Shown piece after piece: positions 21,081 through 21,188 of a stretch of 21,188 nucleotides of DNA; within the stretch, counting starts at the first letter, position 1; each line of letters starts with the position of its first letter. Source of the DNA: JANRLJ01 sp034437895 (lineage in GTDB: Bacteria > Chloroflexota > Anaerolineae > Aggregatilineales > Phototrophicaceae); assembly GCA_034437895.1 (NCBI GenBank), contig DAOTTO010000039.1, forward strand, positions 1-21,188. The letters run 5' to 3'. The notes beneath the pieces are model-generated. The model was not told the origin of the DNA and made no database searches. It saw only the letters and a list, made by a program, of their open reading frames with translations. Position numbers and translations under genes: made by a program.

Positions 21081-21188
21081 CTAACCCTGTTCTTGAGGCA
21101 ATCCGGCTTTTTGCCAAGCCTCCATGCCACCTTCGAGGTTTAAGACATGATAACCGCGTCCTTCTAAAAGGCTAGCGATGATTTGTGA
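21081..21188 (-). CDS. Rhodanese-like domain protein, C-terminal part
   Basis: Only the last 35 codons are in the window; the gene continues beyond its right edge. The residues SQIIASLLEGRGYHVLNLEGGMEAWQKAGLP match the end of a rhodanese domain (Gly-Tyr, then the L-x-GG-x-x-x-W turn). The active-site Cys loop would lie just outside. Rhodaneses transfer sulfur or act as sulfur-carrier or sensor domains. It is separated from the HEAT-GAF-TIR gene by 97 bp, in which TATAAT on the minus strand (21056-21061) is a possible -10 for that gene. Confidence 0.85.
   Translation of the reverse strand, partial: SQIIASLLEGRGYHVLNLEGGMEAWQKAGLPQEQG

Overview
The window reads as chromosomal DNA of a free-living, heterotrophic bacterium, most likely a Chloroflexota (Anaerolineae-like) lineage. 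That placement is inference. It rests on a plant-type leucine-rich-repeat surface protein, an SH3b lipoprotein with Thr/Pro-rich linkers, pentapeptide and HEAT/GAF/TIR proteins, a Uma2 nuclease, dispersed GC-rich palindromes of the TAGGGGCGA type, and scattered acyl-CoA dehydrogenase and ETF genes. No rRNA or universal marker is present to prove it.

Layout. 1-650: 3' part of a secreted LRR protein. 719-6733: an acyl-CoA oxidation block with an LCAD/IVD-type acyl-CoA dehydrogenase (minus), a divergently transcribed ADP-forming acyl-CoA synthetase fused to a GNAT acetyltransferase (plus), and etfB-etfA (minus). 6843-8897: a tightly overlapping minus-strand operon of two related pentapeptide-repeat proteins and a class I methyltransferase. 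8980-9141: a 53-residue Pmp3/YqaE membrane peptide. 9215-10578: a Uma2 nuclease-like gene overlapping an SGNH hydrolase gene. 10746-13164: a methyltransferase C-terminal fragment, then a divergent pair made of an exported PPC-like protein and an SH3b lipoprotein. 13250-15227: a GNAT acetyltransferase and a second acyl-CoA dehydrogenase with the other catalytic-base arrangement. 15385-17672: a decayed region with an IS5-type transposase remnant, an intact tRNA-Arg(ACG) with terminator, and a peptide-permease pseudogene joined by a deletion to a NagZ-type pseudogene, which is itself interrupted by a MITE-like element of about 180 bp. 17760-20983: a TPR protein and a 734-residue HEAT-GAF-TIR protein. 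21081-end: C-terminus of a rhodanese.

How the parts relate. The two dehydrogenases, ETF and the synthetase/acetyltransferase would work together: acids are activated or released as CoA thioesters, oxidised by the dehydrogenases, and electrons pass through ETF to the quinone pool. The GNAT domain may tie acetyl-CoA level to protein acetylation. Three of the five convergent gene junctions (679-704, 4884-4910, 13197-13218) carry GC-rich hairpins, of which two clearly share one palindrome sequence and the third is a looser variant. A further copy, inside a longer imperfect palindrome, precedes the TPR gene. The most distinctive gene is the HEAT-GAF-TIR protein, which has the layout of a sensor plus NADase effector; its function is not known from sequence.
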